Below, piece by piece: positions 61,661 to 64,000 of a DNA stretch of 64,000 nucleotides. The notes beneath the pieces are model-generated. The model searched no databases. It saw nothing but the letters and a program-made list of their open reading frames with translations, and was not told the DNA's origin. The translations under genes and the position numbers were made by a program. This DNA is from SBAX01 sp964646605. Lineage in GTDB: Bacteria > Planctomycetota > Phycisphaerae > UBA1845. Location: the NCBI GenBank assembly GCA_964646605.1, contig CAZYEX010000003.1, positions 8,920 through 72,919 on the forward strand, written 5' to 3'. Positions within the stretch are counted from its first letter, which is position 1. Each line of letters opens with the position of its first letter.

Positions 61661-62569
61661 ATGCCTACCAGTTGGCACAGCGCACTCCTCGATCGTCTGC
61701 TTTCCACCGCCCACGACGCAGGCGGGTGGGGTTACGCGGCCGGCAGATCGTTCTGCGCGGAACCGACCTGCCTCGCGTCCATCGCCCTTGCCAAGCAAAA
61801 TGTGGATTCCGCGGTCGTTCGACGAGCCCTGGACCGATTGGTCGGGGCGCAACCGGCCGACGGCTGCGTCCCTGTGATGGACGCGGACGACGCCCCGTGC
61901 TGGACTACGGCGCTGGCCATCCTTTCCTGGACGCTCGCCGGCTCGGAACAAGTCGAACGCTATCGCCCGGCACTCGACAAGGCCCGTCACTGGCTGTTGC
62001 ACGCGCGAGGCTTGGCCATCCCCGACAATCCGACGGTCTATGGTCACAACCCGTCCCTCATCGGGTGGTCGTGGGTGCGGGACACGCATTCCTGGGTGGA
62101 ACCGACGGGATACGCGGTCCTCGCCCTTCGTGCCCTCGAGCAATCGGACCATCCGCGCGTCCGCGAGGCGATCCAGTTGCTTCTCGATCGGGCCATCCCC
62201 GGCGGGGGGTGGAACTACGGCAACTCGCGAGTCTTCCAGAACACACTGCGGCCTTTTCCCGGAACCACGGGCGTGGCACTCGCCGCCCTCGCCGGGGAAC
62301 CGATCGAGCCGCGAATTCGTGCGGGGTTGGATTATCTCGCCTCCGAGCTTCCGACCATCCGCGCCCCGATGTCCCTGGCCTGGGGCGTGATGGGGCTGAC
62401 CGCGTGGGGGCATCGGCCGCCGGAGGCTTCCGCGTGGCTGGGGGAATGTGCGCAGCGTTGTCTTCGAGAAACGCCGAATCCGCTGTATGACGCCTTGCTG
62501 CTCCTGGCCGACCTCGAGGAATGTCCGCTCACGTCGGTCCACCGCGTTGCGGAGATGACTCATGGCTGA
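61661..62569 (+). CDS. Terpenoid-cyclase/prenyltransferase toroid-like protein
   Basis: The 302-residue protein has the alpha/alpha-toroid repeats seen in squalene cyclases and prenyltransferases: DAGGWGYAAGRSFCAEPTCL, THSWVEPTGYAVLALRALEQ, GGGWNYGNSRVF, PFPGTTGVALAALAGEPIEP. The DxDD catalytic motif of squalene-hopene cyclase is not seen and the length is half that of a cyclase, so its activity is unknown. ATG 61661 follows a long open leader that overlaps the pilin gene on the other strand. Its end overlaps the DUF362 start by eight bases. Confidence 0.8.
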   Translation: MPTSWHSALLDRLLSTAHDAGGWGYAAGRSFCAEPTCLASIALAKQNVDSAVVRRALDRLVGAQPADGCVPVMDADDAPCWTTALAILSWTLAGSEQVERYRPALDKARHWLLHARGLAIPDNPTVYGHNPSLIGWSWVRDTHSWVEPTGYAVLALRALEQSDHPRVREAIQLLLDRAIPGGGWNYGNSRVFQNTLRPFPGTTGVALAALAGEPIEPRIRAGLDYLASELPTIRAPMSLAWGVMGLTAWGHRPPEASAWLGECAQRCLRETPNPLYDALLLLADLEECPLTSVHRVAEMTHG

Positions 62570-63599
62570 TACGCCGCACATTGCGCTTGTCCCGACGGCG
62601 GGAAGCTCCCTCTCGCGCCGCGAGCTGCTGGGCGTCGGCGGGGCGCTCCTCTTGGGCGGAGGCATCGCCACAGGCCTTCGCTGGGCGAGCGGGCGCGAGG
62701 GAGGTCAACACGCCGACGTTTTCATCGGCAAGGCCTCCGATTACCGGGCCGATCTGGTGGGCGTGATTCACAGCGGACTGACAACCATTGGCATCACACA
62801 ACACGAAATCCGCGGCAAGCGCATTCTGCTCAAACCCAACCTCGTCGAGACCGCTCGCGGACAATCGCACATCAACACCAACCCCGCCGTGGTCGCCGCG
62901 GCCGCGGAGGCTTTCCGCCGACTCGACGCCGCCGAGGTCATCGTGGCCGAGGGGCAGGGTCACCGGCGTGACAGTTGGCTGGTCCTCGACGAATCCGGAA
63001 TGGGCGACGCCCTGCGCGAGGCCAAGCTCCCCTTCGTCGATCTGAACCACGATGACGTCCAAGCCGTCGCCAACCTCGGAACCTGGACCAAACTCAAGGC
63101 GCTTTACCTGCCGGCAACGCTGCTGGGCGTCGATTGGGTGGTGTCGATGCCGAAGCTGAAAACGCATCACTGGGCGGGGGTCACCTGTGCGATGAAAAAC
63201 CTCTTCGGCGTCATGCCCGGGCTGGTTTACGGTTGGCCCAAGAACGTGCTGCACTATCAAGGCATTCCCGAATCGATCCTGGACATCAACGCCACGGTTC
63301 GACCGGCCCTCACCATCGTGGACGCCGTCGTGGGCATGGAGGGCGACGGTCCCATCATGGGCACGCCCAAACAGGTCGGAGCGATCGTCATGGGCCGTAA
63401 CCTGCCCGCCGTCGACGCCACCTGCGTGCGGTTGATGGGTCTCAATCCCCACGGCGTGCCCTATCTGACCCAAGCCTCCGGCCGCCTTGGACCTATCCAC
63501 GAATCCAACCTCACCCAACGCGGCGAACCCGTCGCGGCCCTGCGAACTCGATTCCAAATGCTCGACGCCCCACACCTGCGCTCCGTCGCGGCCGGGTGA
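62562..63599 (+). CDS. DUF362 protein with a Tat signal
   Basis: The 345-residue protein has a twin-arginine signal (SLSRRELLGVGGALLLGGGI) and a DUF362 domain (KRILLKPNLVETARGQSHIN, VVSMPKLKTHHWAGVTCAMK, NLFGVMPGLVYGWPKN). DUF362 proteins often bind Fe-S clusters in longer fusions, but no ferredoxin CxxC motif is present here. Being translationally coupled to the toroid protein suggests a shared job. Function unknown. Confidence 0.87.
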   Translation: MADTPHIALVPTAGSSLSRRELLGVGGALLLGGGIATGLRWASGREGGQHADVFIGKASDYRADLVGVIHSGLTTIGITQHEIRGKRILLKPNLVETARGQSHINTNPAVVAAAAEAFRRLDAAEVIVAEGQGHRRDSWLVLDESGMGDALREAKLPFVDLNHDDVQAVANLGTWTKLKALYLPATLLGVDWVVSMPKLKTHHWAGVTCAMKNLFGVMPGLVYGWPKNVLHYQGIPESILDINATVRPALTIVDAVVGMEGDGPIMGTPKQVGAIVMGRNLPAVDATCVRLMGLNPHGVPYLTQASGRLGPIHESNLTQRGEPVAALRTRFQMLDAPHLRSVAAG

Positions 63600-63944
63600 T
63601 CGGCAAGCCGGCGCGCTGGTCCTTGACGGGGAGTGTCGAGGGTTAAGGCGGCGGGCGCAATTGCCATTCTCCCATTGCCGATCGGGGTGAAACTTGGCGG
63701 GTCTCGGCGTTTCCTGACCGGCCGCTGTTGCCCAAGTCCACAGCGCGACCCCCCTGGCGCTGCGGGAAGGGCTTGAAGCGTAGGTTGAGAGTGGCTTCGT
63801 TTGCTATCTTCTTTTTGCGCGGGATCGGGCGCTCAGGCGAAGAAAATGGGTGACTGACCCGAATGGCATGATCCTTCCGATGAACCAGCATTAACCTCTT
63901 TTCTGGGTGTCACTTAGAGTCACTTTAGGGAGAGGTGGCCTCCG
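63600..63944. other. Intergenic region
   Basis: No gene is supported; a leftward 82-codon frame (63643-63891) has no family resemblance. GTGTCACTTAGAGTCACTTT (63907-63926) holds a near-direct repeat. GTGGCCTCC (63935-63943) is the reverse complement of GGAGGCCAC (63980-63988). Confidence 0.3.
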
Positions 63945-64000
63945 ATGAATACGTTGGATTTCAAGCAACGCGTTCACAAGGAGGCCACGGATGGCGAGTC
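63945..64000 (+). CDS. Start of an unidentified gene, cut by the right edge
   Basis: ATG 63945 lies about eleven bases after AGGGAGAGG and reads MNTLDFKQRVHKEATDGE before the window ends. The 18 residues are too few for a family call. The inverted repeat over its start and the preceding gene-poor stretch would fit a mobile element, but this is only a guess. Confidence 0.35.
   Translation, partial: MNTLDFKQRVHKEATDGE

Noticed and set aside
61444..61707. Upstream extension of the second flp frame
   Set aside because: The Flp leader starts at ATG 61443 with its own ribosome binding site; the extension has no pilin-like leader.

Overview
The window is GC-rich bacterial DNA that reads as Planctomycetota, most like the Phycisphaerae side of that phylum. 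This is inference from gene content: a very large SecA, a dockerin-like tail on a secreted protease, a planctomycete-type c-type cytochrome lipoprotein, a TPR/FG-GAP protein, a DUF362 protein, a toroid cyclase-like protein, and many exported Cys- or Asp-rich repeat proteins. There is no prophage and no CRISPR array. Only the extreme right edge hints at a mobile element.

Layout. 1-3.6 kb holds a Cys-rich exported protein cut by the left edge, an NAD-dependent epimerase, and a ParA-type ATPase fused to a CBM48-like domain. 3.6-12.6 kb is a leftward heavy-metal efflux operon (Cys-rich membrane protein, CusC-, CusB- and CusA-like proteins, metallo-beta-lactamase-fold enzyme). 12.8-22 kb holds a secreted M4 protease, a GT-C glycosyltransferase and secA. 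22-27.9 kb pairs a fused 5-oxoprolinase with a D-glutamate-cyclase/MurD-like fusion; both genes are full of small repeats. 27.9-35 kb holds an M28 peptidase and a rightward set of two alkaline-phosphatase-superfamily proteins, a 61-residue protein and a membrane protein. 35-38.9 kb is housekeeping: tpiA, secG, yicC, gmk, rpoZ, coaC. 38.9-41.6 kb holds a hydrolase, a 2-hydroxyacid dehydrogenase and tRNA-Lys(CTT). 41.7-49.2 kb holds a TPR/FG-GAP protein, a cupredoxin with Cys repeats, a tetrahaem and a monohaem cytochrome, and a TSP3-repeat protein. 49.3-61.4 kb holds a pseudopilin gene and a complete leftward tad (Flp pilus) locus of eleven genes. 61.7-63.6 kb holds a toroid cyclase-like protein and a DUF362 protein.

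The most unusual feature is a family of short palindromes (arms like CGCCACCC/GGGTGGCG, loop CTTGT). They sit in frame inside secA and the oxoprolinase gene, and they supply the stop codons of the cyclase/MurD fusion and of coaC. One copy has a paired arm change that keeps the stem. A second class of AT-richer 'word' repeats, often as two inverted halves, fills the gaps beside the same genes and forms the start of gmk. Other points worth a look are the D-glutamate/5-oxoproline gene pair, a fourfold repeat and a Cys-rich insert in SecA, the ParA-CBM48 fusion, and two exported proteins sharing a Cys-Gly/membrane/Arg tail.
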